This document shows, piece after piece, positions 33,854 through 42,733 of a DNA stretch of 64,000 bases (positions are counted from its first letter, which is position 1; each line of letters begins with the position of its first letter). Made by a program: the position numbers and the translations under genes. Below the pieces are notes generated by a model. It saw nothing but the letters and a program-made list of their open reading frames with translations. It made no database searches and was not told the origin of the DNA. Source of the DNA: a virus; the IMG/VR virus record IMGVR_UViG_3300042891_002337, positions 1 to 64,000 of that record. One strand, written 5' to 3'.

Positions 33854-34289
33854 TTGCAAACTCCTCGCTGTGATTATTCTTCAGGAAGTTGTGATAATCT
33901 GTGAGTGCGTGGTCCTTTGGTTCGACGCTTCGCCAATCACCAAGGACAAAGATTCGATAGGCATCGGATGCATACTTTCCAACACCATGAAGCTGATTGA
34001 CATCAGACCACTTTCCCTCGTGGTACTGAGCAGACATTCTCTTGAGAGTCTGGGTGCGCTTCTTTTGCATGCCCAGAGTCTTGATCATTTCCTCAAGTTC
34101 TGAGTCATCAGCTTCGGACATGGACTTTGCATTTGGCCAGCGCTGGAACATCTTTTCAACGACTGGTTCCATTTGCTTCCTCGTCGTGAGGTTGAGACAG
34201 AGGCAGCAAACAAGAATCTTCCAGGGATCAGGCCAATAACGTTCCTGGATAAGACCGAACTTTGGGGGATGCCACACGTTTGCCTCCAT
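33846..34289 (-). CDS. HhH-GPD DNA glycosylase, MBD4-like
   Basis: 147 residues. DPWKILVCCLCLNLTTRKQ, the hairpin LHGVGKYASDAYRIF, and VEPKDHALTDYHNFL with the catalytic aspartate closely follow the glycosylase domain of MBD4 (thymine/uracil opposite G). No Fe-S cysteine cluster is present at the C terminus. It would repair deaminated cytosine or methylcytosine. No good Shine-Dalgarno is seen before the ATG at 34289. Confidence 0.82.
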   Translation of the reverse strand: MEANVWHPPKFGLIQERYWPDPWKILVCCLCLNLTTRKQMEPVVEKMFQRWPNAKSMSEADDSELEEMIKTLGMQKKRTQTLKRMSAQYHEGKWSDVNQLHGVGKYASDAYRIFVLGDWRSVEPKDHALTDYHNFLKNNHSEEFANA

Positions 34290-34323
34290 ATTGGAATGGT
34301 AATAGCAAACGATGAGTTTACAA

Positions 34324-35103
34324 TCAGTAGGGAGTTCCGTGTCTTACATGTCCCATGATATCTTCTATGACTGTCTCGGTCTCATCGTGGTCATTAACGC
34401 TGAAAGCGCGGCCGTACTTTTTGAGGGCTTCATAGATCTCATAGTCGTTTCCATTTGCCTGACATCTGTCACCCACAAACCAGACAGTCTCATCTGGAAA
34501 GTGATTGAGAGCGTATGTCTTGTCCCAACCTACCGGGTAGATATCGAACGAGGTCGATCCGCCAAGCTTTGCAATAAGTGGGGTTCGAATTGTCATGAGC
34601 CGAAGCTTCAACAGGGAGAGGATGCCAAGCCTAAAGTCGTTTCTTGCGTCGAAACTCTCAAACCAGGTCCTGCTTGAGCGATCTGCTTCCCTACCAATCG
34701 GACACCAATTGACCATTGAGCTCCGCGAGGAGACAAAGTTTCCAGTCAGGGGAAGGTCGCGAACATTATCCATGACCTCACGCTGCATGGTATTGAGAAT
34801 GAGGTGAAGTTCACGCCACTCCTGTCCCAGGTGATTCATCATAGACTTTGGGACTGCCTGAGCCTGCCAGTGACCATTGACAAACTTCCAATGCTCAGTG
34901 CCATTGCACGGCAGCGCTTCCACGCCATGCTCAAATGCCTCAAGCGGAACCTGCTCCTTGACATAGTCAAGTGCAGAACCTGTTACAATTCCAACCCTTG
35001 CAAACGCAGAGAGTTCAGTAAGCTTTCGTAGGTTCTTTTGAGTGATTCCTTGGCGCGGTGGTGTTAGTGTGCCATCAAGATCAAAGAGTACAACGTCTCG
35101 CAT
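34324..35103 (-). CDS. Eukaryote-type phosphomannomutase (HAD fold)
   Basis: 259 residues. HAD nucleophile FDLDGTLTPPR, then NWCPIGREADRSSR, GGSTSFDIYPVGWDKTYAL and WFVGDRCQANGNDYEIYE, which match PMM1/PMM2-type phosphomannomutases rather than the bacterial alpha-phosphohexomutase type. Converts mannose-6-P and mannose-1-P, pointing to GDP-sugar use together with the cupin and epimerase at 18.4-19.8 kb. Confidence 0.88.
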   Translation of the reverse strand: MRDVVLFDLDGTLTPPRQGITQKNLRKLTELSAFARVGIVTGSALDYVKEQVPLEAFEHGVEALPCNGTEHWKFVNGHWQAQAVPKSMMNHLGQEWRELHLILNTMQREVMDNVRDLPLTGNFVSSRSSMVNWCPIGREADRSSRTWFESFDARNDFRLGILSLLKLRLMTIRTPLIAKLGGSTSFDIYPVGWDKTYALNHFPDETVWFVGDRCQANGNDYEIYEALKKYGRAFSVNDHDETETVIEDIMGHVRHGTPY

Positions 35104-35735
35104 TAGTATCCAAATGCCTCGATCGTGTGCTTGAAAGGATTGTCTTCAATGCTTCGAACAAGATCTAACATCTTCTCGGCGATCTCCCTCACTTCTTTCT
35201 GAGCATCGGGCTTCATTCGTAGTCCAAGGAAGTGATTGAAGGATCGCCAGTTGAACATGATGTCCATCGTGATCTGATTGCCGTAAGGGAGGTAGAACCT
35301 CGCAGACTCCTTGGCACGCTTGCGATCCATGCCTCCGTCTACAAGGCGCTGGAGTGTGTCATGGTAGCGCATGATTGCGTCCTCCATGAATGCGATGTAC
35401 TTTGCCTTCTCAACGGTGGGCCAATCATCAGGAACAACATACTTGTCATCCTTCAGTTCCTTGTACCGTGCAGACTCACCATTGATGGAGACGCCGACCC
35501 TGTGCTTCAGGAGGTGAATGTGAGTAGCGGTATCAACGGTCACAAGGAAGTGAATCGAGCTCTTCTCAAAAGGAGTCTCATGTCCATTCTCAGCAAGCAT
35601 CTTGAGAAGCTGTGGGATCCTCTTCATCTTGTCGGGATTCAAGTCTCGGCTTGTGCTTGTCCATGCTGAGAGAGCGTGGACTTCGTCCCCACCGTACCAA
35701 CCGACCAATTCTACCTTGTTGTCCTGAAATGGCAT
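35103..35735 (-). CDS. thyX: Flavin-dependent thymidylate synthase
   Basis: 210 residues. The signature reads KHRVGVSINGESARY, a variant of RHRxxSxNExSxRY; also PFEKSSIHFLV, ARFYLPYGNQI, and NHFLGLRMKPDAQKEVREIA. Uses FAD, NADPH and methylene-tetrahydrofolate to make dTMP from dUMP. AAGGA precedes the ATG. It overlaps the membrane-protein gene by 146 bases in another frame. Confidence 0.93.
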   Translation of the reverse strand: MPFQDNKVELVGWYGGDEVHALSAWTSTSRDLNPDKMKRIPQLLKMLAENGHETPFEKSSIHFLVTVDTATHIHLLKHRVGVSINGESARYKELKDDKYVVPDDWPTVEKAKYIAFMEDAIMRYHDTLQRLVDGGMDRKRAKESARFYLPYGNQITMDIMFNWRSFNHFLGLRMKPDAQKEVREIAEKMLDLVRSIEDNPFKHTIEAFGY

Positions 35736-35940
35736 CTCTTGTCCTTAGTCTTGCGTACCTGTCCCAGAGTATCTCGAACCCCCACTGTAGGAAAGTAAGG
35801 GTTGAGCCGGTCAAAAGAACGATGCCGGCTGACTCACCGGCATTATCAGTGAAGCTATAAGCTATCGTAAAACCGTAACACATGGAGAATAACCTCCATG
35901 CGACGACCTTAATTAGGAGCTCTGCGCGTGCTGGGTTCAC
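35590..35940 (-). CDS. DUF2061-like small membrane protein
   Basis: 116 residues from a GTG just after the ClpP stop. Residues about 8-62 contain two hydrophobic segments (LLIKVVAWRLFSMCYGFTIAYS; GIVLLTGSTLTFLQWGFEILWD) matching DUF2061 (K-x3-WR...YxxxExxW). The C-terminal 50 residues lie in another frame over the start of thyX, are very polar, and may be a non-functional read-through of the overlap. Function unknown. Confidence 0.55.
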   Translation of the reverse strand: MNPARAELLIKVVAWRLFSMCYGFTIAYSFTDNAGESAGIVLLTGSTLTFLQWGFEILWDRYARLRTRDAISGQQGRIGRLVRWGRSPRSLSMDKHKPRLESRQDEEDPTASQDAC

Positions 35941-36546
35941 TCAATCCAGCGTGTAATTGAGATCAATCTTGCATGTGAGTGTCGGAATACGAAGCTCATT
36001 GGCAAGGTTGTGACCCTTCGCGTCATTGGCGTCAAGGTACCAATCCGCGTGGCCCTTCTCATGGACCAACTTCAGGAAGTAGTCCGAGGGCTTGCCACAG
36101 TTGCGAGCCATCATCTCGTAGACCTTCTTGTTGAGGCGCTCGACCTCCTTCGCGTCGGCCTTGATCTCTTCCACCTTACCCCAGGCTCCGCTGGAGACGT
36201 CGTGGATCATGAGGGTGGCGTCCGGGTCCATGTAGCGCTTACCCTCGGCACCGAAGCTGAAGAGGATTGCTCCACAGCTCATTGCCTTACCCTCGATGAT
36301 GGTGGCAACCGGGACACGTGAGGCCTTGATTGCTGCGATCATTGACATGAGTGAGTAGACCTGACCACCGTAGGAGTCGATGACGATGGGAATCACAGTC
36401 TGGCCGGTGTTCTGTGCACGGCTCATTGCGTCCGTGAACTCCTTGGCCGACTCCTCGTCGAACTTGTTGACACGGATGATGATTGGGTCGACCCGGAGCT
36501 CGACCGCCTTGATGTGATGAGAAACGTCTGCGATGAAGTTCATTGC
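35941..36546 (-). CDS. clpP: ClpP-like serine protease
   Basis: 201 residues from the ATG at 36546 (GGAG 6 bases upstream); the longer frame overlaps RNR. IDSYGGQVYSLM, the nucleophile AMSCGAIL, and the histidine in MIHDVSSGAWGKVEEI define the S14 fold. ClpP forms barrels with AAA+ unfoldases; here it may use host ClpX/A or act alone. An alternative is a head-maturation protease, but it lies among replication genes rather than next to the capsid. Confidence 0.85.
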   Translation of the reverse strand, partial: AMNFIADVSHHIKAVELRVDPIIIRVNKFDEESAKEFTDAMSRAQNTGQTVIPIVIDSYGGQVYSLMSMIAAIKASRVPVATIIEGKAMSCGAILFSFGAEGKRYMDPDATLMIHDVSSGAWGKVEEIKADAKEVERLNKKVYEMMARNCGKPSDYFLKLVHEKGHADWYLDANDAKGHNLANELRIPTLTCKIDLNYTLD

Positions 36547-36595
36547 ATACTCCGGTTGAGTTAGATTGCGAATTGCCTTTTCGAAGTCTTCTTCT

Positions 36596-39085
36596 TCACT
36601 TGCACTTGGAGAAGCCGCACGCCTTGCAGGAGAGACAACCTTCCTGATAGACGAGCTCTGAGTTACCACACTCAGGGCACCCCTTTTCGCTTGACTTTGT
36701 ACCATCCTTGATGTACCCCTTGAGAACTCTTGCGATTACTCTTGCGAATGAGAACATATCACTGTTCTTGTCCTTCTGAAGCTGTTCCACGATGTACTGG
36801 AGTGGGACATCGTGACGGAGGGCCAGGGAAACTGTCCTCGAGAATGCACCCTGTGTGGGGTTGTCGAAGAGATTGACGACGTCCTTGAAGATGAGATTGT
36901 CGTCCTCTCCAACCGGCACCAGGAGGTTGTATGTTGCAACTCCGTCACGCTTACCATTTTTAACCAAGGAGCCTGACTTGTATCGCTTGGGAATCTCAAT
37001 GTTCTCAGGAATTCCACAGAACACCTCATAGGGCTTGTCGTCTAGCAATCCTACGAGAACCAACCACGACTCAGTGACATCACCATTTCTCACGGTTGCT
37101 CGATGGATGTCGCAGTCCAGAGACTTTGGACGCTTCGGTGTGAGACGTCCCTCTTCAGACTTCTTCTCCTTCTTCGGCTCATCGTTGGAGATGAGGACTC
37201 CAGTTCGGCAACCATCACGGTAGACCGTGAATCCCTTACATCCCATTGCCCATGCCTTCAGATAGACATTGTTGACTGTCTCCTTGGTGGCAGAGTTGGG
37301 AAGGTTGCAGGTCTTACTGATGCTGTGGTCAATCCAACGTTGTGCCGCTGCCTGGATGTCTACCGACTTCTCCCAATCGATGTCATTTGCTGTTCCACCC
37401 CAGTATGGACTCTCCTGTGGGTCGGTCTTACCTGTGATATCCATCCACTTCTTGAACCAGTGGTGGTAAACCGTGTACTCCTGCCACTTGTCTCCCATCG
37501 GATCCACGAAGTCCACCCTGGAGGTGAGGTCACCCTGTGTGATCTTGCGACGGCGCTTGTAAGAGAGGAGGAAGGCAGGCTCGATACCGGATGTTGTTCT
37601 GGTGAGGCATGAGACAGAACCGACAGGTGCCGTGGTAGTGAGGGCGATGTTACGACGGCCCGTCTCCTTCCACATGTCTGTGTACTCACCGCTGCATGCG
37701 CTGATAACCTTCTTCAGGTAGGTGTGGTCCTTCTCCTTCTCGAAGTCAAATACAGGGAATGCACCACGCTCCTTGGCCATGATGAGAGACGAACGGTGTG
37801 CACCCACAGCAAGAGCCTTGTAGATCTCCTCAGTGACCGTGATGGAGCATTCACTTCCATATCGAATGTTCATTGCTGCAAGCGCATCACCGAGACCTGT
37901 CACTCCCAGACCTGTCCTTCGTCCGTTCCGGCCGGCAGCCTTGATCTTGTGCCAGAGGTCCCACTCGATCCTCTTCACGTGGTCAGGTTGCGGGTCCTTC
38001 TCAATCTTCTCAAGGATGCGATCCACGCACTCGATCTCGAGGTCAACGAGGTCATCCATCAGGCGCTGGGCCTTCATGACAACCGTGTTGAATCGATCGA
38101 AGTCGAAGGTGGGGTTGTCACTGAATGGGTACCTGACGAATGAGGTCAGGTTGACAACCATGAGTCGACAAGAGTCGTAGGGACTCAGTGGGATCTCACC
38201 ACATGGATTTGTTGAGATTGTCTTGTAACCGACATCACGGTAGCAGTCGACGATTCCTTCGCGGGTGATCGTGTCCCAGAAGAGGGCGCCAGGTTCGGCT
38301 GAGGACCATGCTGCGTCCACGAACTTTTCCCAGACCTGACGAGCATTCACGTTCTTCGTGATCTCAGCAGTCTCAGGTGTGGATTCGACAGGCCAGCGAA
38401 GTGTAAAGTCCTCACCATCCACAGCCGCCTGCATGAACTCATCGGTGAAGCGTATGGAGATGTTGGCACCCGTCACCTTCTTCAGGTCGCGCTTGATGTC
38501 GATGAATGCCTCAACCTCAGGATGACGACAGTCGATGGTGAGCATGAGGGCGCCACGACGTCCACCCTGAGCAACCTCACGGGTGGAGTTGGAGAACCTC
38601 TCCATGAAGACGCTGATGCCATCGGTGGTTCTTGCAGCGTTGGTTGTGGGCTGACCCTTCGGGCGGATGGTGGAGACGTCGAAACCGACACCGCCACGAC
38701 GCTTCATGATCTGGACCTGCTCTTGGTCTGAGAAGAGAATGCCACCGTAGGAGTCGTGTGGCTGTTCAATGACGAAACAGTTTGACAGGCTCTGAAGCTG
38801 GTAGTAGTTTCCAATGCCTGACATTGGGGAGCCCTGTGGGACTACGTCCTTGAAGTCCTTCAGAAGCTCGTAGATCTCATCCTCAGTCATTGGGTTGGGA
38901 TACTTCGCCTCAATTCGAGCAAACTCACGGGCAAGACGATGGTGCATCTGGTCGGGGTTTGTCTCAAGCAGATCATCCTGAGCGTCTCTAAGCGCATACT
39001 TCATGAAGACATCTGGGGCGAGTTCATCACCCTCAAAGTAAGCCGAAGTCTCCTGTATTGCTTTTTGCCTGATGTAATCTTTCAT
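36596..39085 (-). CDS. nrdJ: Class II (B12-dependent) ribonucleotide reductase
   Basis: 829 residues. Motifs: LSNCFVIEQ, KRRGGVGFDVSTIRPKG, NPCGEIPLSPYDSCRLMV, TAPVGSVSCLTRTTSGIEP, with a C-terminal cysteine-rich domain (CPECG...CLSCKACG). Single-subunit adenosylcobalamin enzyme making dNTPs. There is no inserted intron or intein visible. Depends on cobalamin from the host. Followed by the ClpP gene. Confidence 0.94.
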   Translation of the reverse strand: MKDYIRQKAIQETSAYFEGDELAPDVFMKYALRDAQDDLLETNPDQMHHRLAREFARIEAKYPNPMTEDEIYELLKDFKDVVPQGSPMSGIGNYYQLQSLSNCFVIEQPHDSYGGILFSDQEQVQIMKRRGGVGFDVSTIRPKGQPTTNAARTTDGISVFMERFSNSTREVAQGGRRGALMLTIDCRHPEVEAFIDIKRDLKKVTGANISIRFTDEFMQAAVDGEDFTLRWPVESTPETAEITKNVNARQVWEKFVDAAWSSAEPGALFWDTITREGIVDCYRDVGYKTISTNPCGEIPLSPYDSCRLMVVNLTSFVRYPFSDNPTFDFDRFNTVVMKAQRLMDDLVDLEIECVDRILEKIEKDPQPDHVKRIEWDLWHKIKAAGRNGRRTGLGVTGLGDALAAMNIRYGSECSITVTEEIYKALAVGAHRSSLIMAKERGAFPVFDFEKEKDHTYLKKVISACSGEYTDMWKETGRRNIALTTTAPVGSVSCLTRTTSGIEPAFLLSYKRRRKITQGDLTSRVDFVDPMGDKWQEYTVYHHWFKKWMDITGKTDPQESPYWGGTANDIDWEKSVDIQAAAQRWIDHSISKTCNLPNSATKETVNNVYLKAWAMGCKGFTVYRDGCRTGVLISNDEPKKEKKSEEGRLTPKRPKSLDCDIHRATVRNGDVTESWLVLVGLLDDKPYEVFCGIPENIEIPKRYKSGSLVKNGKRDGVATYNLLVPVGEDDNLIFKDVVNLFDNPTQGAFSRTVSLALRHDVPLQYIVEQLQKDKNSDMFSFARVIARVLKGYIKDGTKSSEKGCPECGNSELVYQEGCLSCKACGFSKCK

Positions 39086-39094
39086 TTTGTTCCC

Positions 39095-40480
39095 TTACTT
39101 TGCGTTCATTACTTGTTGCCACTTTTCCTTCAGTGTCCTCTTCTTGGCATTGTCATCCTGTGACATTGCCTCCTGAAGTGAAAGTGCGTTCTCGTCCAGG
39201 ACTGTTATTGTAGACCTTGCCGTGTCGATGTGAACAGGGAAAAGCACTCCGTCCTTACCTGCTCGATTCTTTGCCACGAAGAGGCGTCCGGAGCCTGTTG
39301 CCTTCTCATTCGCCTTTCTCGAAAGGGAGAGGACAACGTCGGCAACCATTGCCTTTCCGTAGGCCTCAGACATATTTTCGAGTCCAACCACATCGGAATT
39401 TGCTGATTCCCTGTTAGCCTGTGATGCTGTCCAGATTGGTACGCTTCTCTCCATTGCAAGGTTTCGAAGCTCCTCATAGATCAGCTTCAGTTCGAGTCGA
39501 AGGGCATCATACTCACGGCTGGACCTCATGATGTCAGCATAGTCGATCAGGATCAGGTGAGGAACGAAGCCCTTCATTGCAAGCTTCTCAAGGTGATTTC
39601 GAAGCGTGTTCACCGTAGCAGTGCCGGTCGGGTACTCCTTGATGATAAGCCTACCGAGCTCCATGTCCTTGTACTTCTTGAGGACCTCCTCCTTGGAATC
39701 CTGCACCTCGTTTGATGGGATCTCACAGAGGTTGGAGTCGTAACGAATACCGACGGCGGTCTCGGTAAGTTCGAATGTGTAATGAACAACATTCTTTCCG
39801 ATGCGCAAGGCCGCCGATCCCATTGCCGTGAGGAAGTGAGACTTGCCAACGCCAGTGTTGGCCACCACAACTCCAAGCTCTCCCTTTCCAAGGCCACCAT
39901 TCATGATGGACTTTTCATCGAGTGCCGGAATTCCTGTGCTGCAGGCGTTTCGATTGATCTTCACGAAGCGAGCTTCGGCATCCTCGAAGAAGTCATGGCC
40001 GACTGATGCCGAAAGACCAACACTCACGGCAGACTTCATCGTCTCCAGGACGGCATCGTACTTGTCCTGAGCAATCAGCTCAACGGACTTCTCAAGTGCC
40101 TCTCGAAGTGCCTGCTTCTTGCAGAAGTCCAGGGACTTTTCCTTCACATAGGCAATGTCACCCATGTCAGGAGAGGACTTCATCCTGCTGAGGTAGTCCA
40201 CAATCTGGTCACGCAGGATTGTGTCATTGCCCTGTGAGAGGTCATCCTTGATGATGGATATCAGGAGTGACATCGTCGGGAATGTCTTGTACTTGCCATG
40301 GTACTTAAAGTACTTGTCAGCAAGGTATGAGAGGTACCTGAGGTCGAAGTAATCGTGCCTCATCACCTCAGTCATTTGTGCTGCCCAGTGGTGGTCTGTC
40401 AGGAGTCCTTGAAAGATTTTCTCCTGAAAGGGCTTTCCATACTGCTTGAAGAGGGCCTCAGCGGCCAGATTCTCTCGCAT
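39095..40480 (-). CDS. Replicative DNA helicase (DnaB/gp41-like)
   Basis: 461 residues. RecA-fold core with Walker A ANTGVGKSHF and Walker B LILIDYAD, preceded by a helical N domain (LRYLSYLADKYFKYH) and followed by WTASQANRES and KNRAGKDG. Unwinds the fork for the family C polymerase. ATG directly abuts the stop of the FEN gene (TGAATG). Confidence 0.9.
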   Translation of the reverse strand: MRENLAAEALFKQYGKPFQEKIFQGLLTDHHWAAQMTEVMRHDYFDLRYLSYLADKYFKYHGKYKTFPTMSLLISIIKDDLSQGNDTILRDQIVDYLSRMKSSPDMGDIAYVKEKSLDFCKKQALREALEKSVELIAQDKYDAVLETMKSAVSVGLSASVGHDFFEDAEARFVKINRNACSTGIPALDEKSIMNGGLGKGELGVVVANTGVGKSHFLTAMGSAALRIGKNVVHYTFELTETAVGIRYDSNLCEIPSNEVQDSKEEVLKKYKDMELGRLIIKEYPTGTATVNTLRNHLEKLAMKGFVPHLILIDYADIMRSSREYDALRLELKLIYEELRNLAMERSVPIWTASQANRESANSDVVGLENMSEAYGKAMVADVVLSLSRKANEKATGSGRLFVAKNRAGKDGVLFPVHIDTARSTITVLDENALSLQEAMSQDDNAKKRTLKEKWQQVMNAK

Positions 40481-41434
40481 TCAATTCCTGAGATTGAGGG
40501 TGATGGTCAAATAAAATCTGTCGACATCAAATGTTTTGATCCCATGCTTCACAAGTTGTCTAATGAGACCCATCTTGTCGGGATTCGAAATGGGAATATC
40601 AAATGACGTGTTTATCTTCTGGACTTGGCTTGCACTGAGGTTGGAAACGTCCAGGCTCATGAGCTGCCAGTTTCTTCGTGCGACCTCTTTGTTCTCCATG
40701 ATCGACTTCAGGGCCTTGATTCGATCGATTTTGGGGTGGGTCTCGCACAATTCAATTATGTCTTCAACTGAGAGTTCATCCTCACCGGCAAGCTTCGGGA
40801 ACATGTTGACCATTGTCCGCAGGCCGACGCCTGGGATACCCGGAAGTGCGTCAGATGCATCTCCTGTGAAGCAGCGGGTAACACAAAGATTGTGAGGTGG
40901 GACACCAAATTTCTTTTGGACGAAGTCACAGTTCACAATCTCCTTGAGAGTGGGTGACCAGACCTGGACACGATCATCCACGAGTTGGAGGTAGTCATGG
41001 TCGGAAGAAACGATAAGGATGTTCCTATCCTTGAAATGGTACCTCGCCATATAGCCGATTACATCGTCTGCCTCGCAATCCGACACATAGGTCTGCCTGA
41101 TTGGAAGGAACTTCAACAATGAGACCAGGAGCTTCACCTGCCAGTTTCGGTTCTCAACCGTATCAGGAATGTCCCCCTCGTGGAACCTGTTTAGCTTCTG
41201 AGGTCTTCGGTTGTCCTTGTATTGGGGAAATATGGCCCGTCTACGTGATGATCCCCCACCTTCCCAGATTACAACGAGCGACGACGGCCTGTGATCCGCC
41301 ACCAGGGCACCGATGGACTTCATGAATCCAACGACGCCTCCGACGTGTTGCCCCTCCTCCATGAGTGGATTGGCAACGAAGTTGCGCACAAACAGGTTGT
41401 ACGCATCTACCAACATCACAGGACCGTCCTTCAC
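40481..41434 (-). CDS. FEN/5'-3' exonuclease (second copy)
   Basis: 317 residues from a GTG at 41434 (an ATG at 41416 is possible). Metal and DNA-binding motifs: LVDAYNLF, DCEADDVIGYMA, SSDHDYLQL, and H3TH GDASDALPGIPGVGLRTM. Probably removes RNA primers at the fork, given its place between helicase and UvsX. It is only distantly similar to the FEN at 6106-6903. Confidence 0.9.
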   Translation of the reverse strand: MKDGPVMLVDAYNLFVRNFVANPLMEEGQHVGGVVGFMKSIGALVADHRPSSLVVIWEGGGSSRRRAIFPQYKDNRRPQKLNRFHEGDIPDTVENRNWQVKLLVSLLKFLPIRQTYVSDCEADDVIGYMARYHFKDRNILIVSSDHDYLQLVDDRVQVWSPTLKEIVNCDFVQKKFGVPPHNLCVTRCFTGDASDALPGIPGVGLRTMVNMFPKLAGEDELSVEDIIELCETHPKIDRIKALKSIMENKEVARRNWQLMSLDVSNLSASQVQKINTSFDIPISNPDKMGLIRQLVKHGIKTFDVDRFYLTITLNLRN

Positions 41435-41437
41435 GGT

Positions 41438-42649
41438 TCACTCCGGAGAAACCATCTCGTCGTCACCGCCAAGGAGATCAGCGACTGCCTTCACCTCCTC
41501 GTAGGACTCAGGGTCGATGTCAACCGCAGCGGGGTTTGCCGCCAGTCGAACCATCGCCTTCTCAAGAAGTCCATCGACCCAAGGCTTGTAGTCAGGTGTG
41601 TTCATAATCTCACCAAAGTCAGCCTTATAGAACTTCTTCTCGATGATGTTGACATTCTGCTCGTTGGTGACTCGGAGGACCTTCCAGGAGCCTGAACCCT
41701 CGATCACCACCTGGTGCTCTTCCACCATGTCAGGCCCGTGGTCACGGAGGATGTCAAAGAGCTCCTCATGCTCCTCGATGCCTTGCCCGAAGATGATTCG
41801 GAAGTTCGCTGTGCGGAACGGCTTCGCCACCTTGTTCTTGATGGTCTTTGCAGAGACATTGATTCCAAGCACCTCATCGTTCGGTCCCTTGATCTGGGAG
41901 CCGGCACCAAGCTTGATTCTAACCGACGAGTGGAACGGAATTGCATTTCCGCCCGGTACCGCTGTCGGATCACCGTACATCACACCGATCTTTGTTCGAA
42001 TCTGGTTGAGGCAGACGAAGAGGACGCTCTGGTCACCAATGACACCTGTGATCTTACGCATTCCCTTGGAAAGTACTCGTGCCTGGAGGCCGATAGTATC
42101 CTTGTCGTAAGCGCCATCCAGCTCGGCCTTCGGGGACGATGCTGCCACCGAGTCCCAGATGATGGTGATCGGAACGTCCTTGTTGAGTGCCTTCGCCTTC
42201 AGGATGGTCTTCTCAGCAATATCGAAGACCTCCTCGGTACAGTGCGTATCCACGTAGACGAATCGCTTTCCGATGTTGACACCAAGAGCCTCCAGGTTCT
42301 CTGGGTTTGTAGCATTCTCAGTGTCGATGTAGACGGCAATTCCACCCATGCGCTGGGTTGATCGACAGATCTGCGCTGCGAGGTGTGACTTACCGATGGA
42401 CGGTGGACCGAACACCTCCACAATTCGACCCTCAGGAAGGCCACCATTCCGTCGGTTTGCGATGATGTAGTCGAGCCCCTTAGATCCTGTTGAGATCCAG
42501 CGCTTCACGTGAGTTGGTGATGTGTCCGACGCCAGGTTATAAGCGACTCGATGACCGAGGTCCTTGTTGAGCGAATCAATGAGGTCGGCGGTGAAATCCT
42601 CGGTGGCCGAGCTGGTCACCTCACCCGTACTTAGCTTCTTCCTTGCCAT
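41438..42649 (-). CDS. uvsX: UvsX/RecA recombinase
   Basis: 403 residues. Walker A GPPSIGKSHL, VYIDTENATN, IIWDSVAASSPKAE, VLFVCLNQIR and the DNA-binding loop VPGGNAIPFHSSVRIKL. Forms filaments on single-stranded DNA for recombination-dependent replication. AGGAG upstream of the ATG. Preceded by the SSB gene. Confidence 0.93.
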   Translation of the reverse strand: MARKKLSTGEVTSSATEDFTADLIDSLNKDLGHRVAYNLASDTSPTHVKRWISTGSKGLDYIIANRRNGGLPEGRIVEVFGPPSIGKSHLAAQICRSTQRMGGIAVYIDTENATNPENLEALGVNIGKRFVYVDTHCTEEVFDIAEKTILKAKALNKDVPITIIWDSVAASSPKAELDGAYDKDTIGLQARVLSKGMRKITGVIGDQSVLFVCLNQIRTKIGVMYGDPTAVPGGNAIPFHSSVRIKLGAGSQIKGPNDEVLGINVSAKTIKNKVAKPFRTANFRIIFGQGIEEHEELFDILRDHGPDMVEEHQVVIEGSGSWKVLRVTNEQNVNIIEKKFYKADFGEIMNTPDYKPWVDGLLEKAMVRLAANPAAVDIDPESYEEVKAVADLLGGDDEMVSPE

Positions 42650-42692
42650 GTCATTTCTCTCCTAATCAATTCTACAGTCTCTTTAAATGTGT

Positions 42693-42716
42693 TCACCCAG
42701 GTGTGAGCCTGGGTGA
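42693..42716 (-). terminator. Hairpin between SSB and UvsX genes
   Basis: Perfect 9-bp stem (42693-42701 with 42708-42716), 6-base loop. On the minus strand it is followed by ACACATTTAAA, a poor U tract, so it may be a weak terminator or an RNA 3'-end stabiliser limiting uvsX relative to the SSB gene. Confidence 0.5.
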
Positions 42717-42733
42717 GACAACTTCAGGAACCT

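Noticed and set aside
35941-36546. ClpP-like gene as the head maturation protease
   Set aside because: Not next to capsid or portal genes, and the (L/I)xE sites suggest a gp21-type enzyme instead; cannot be excluded.
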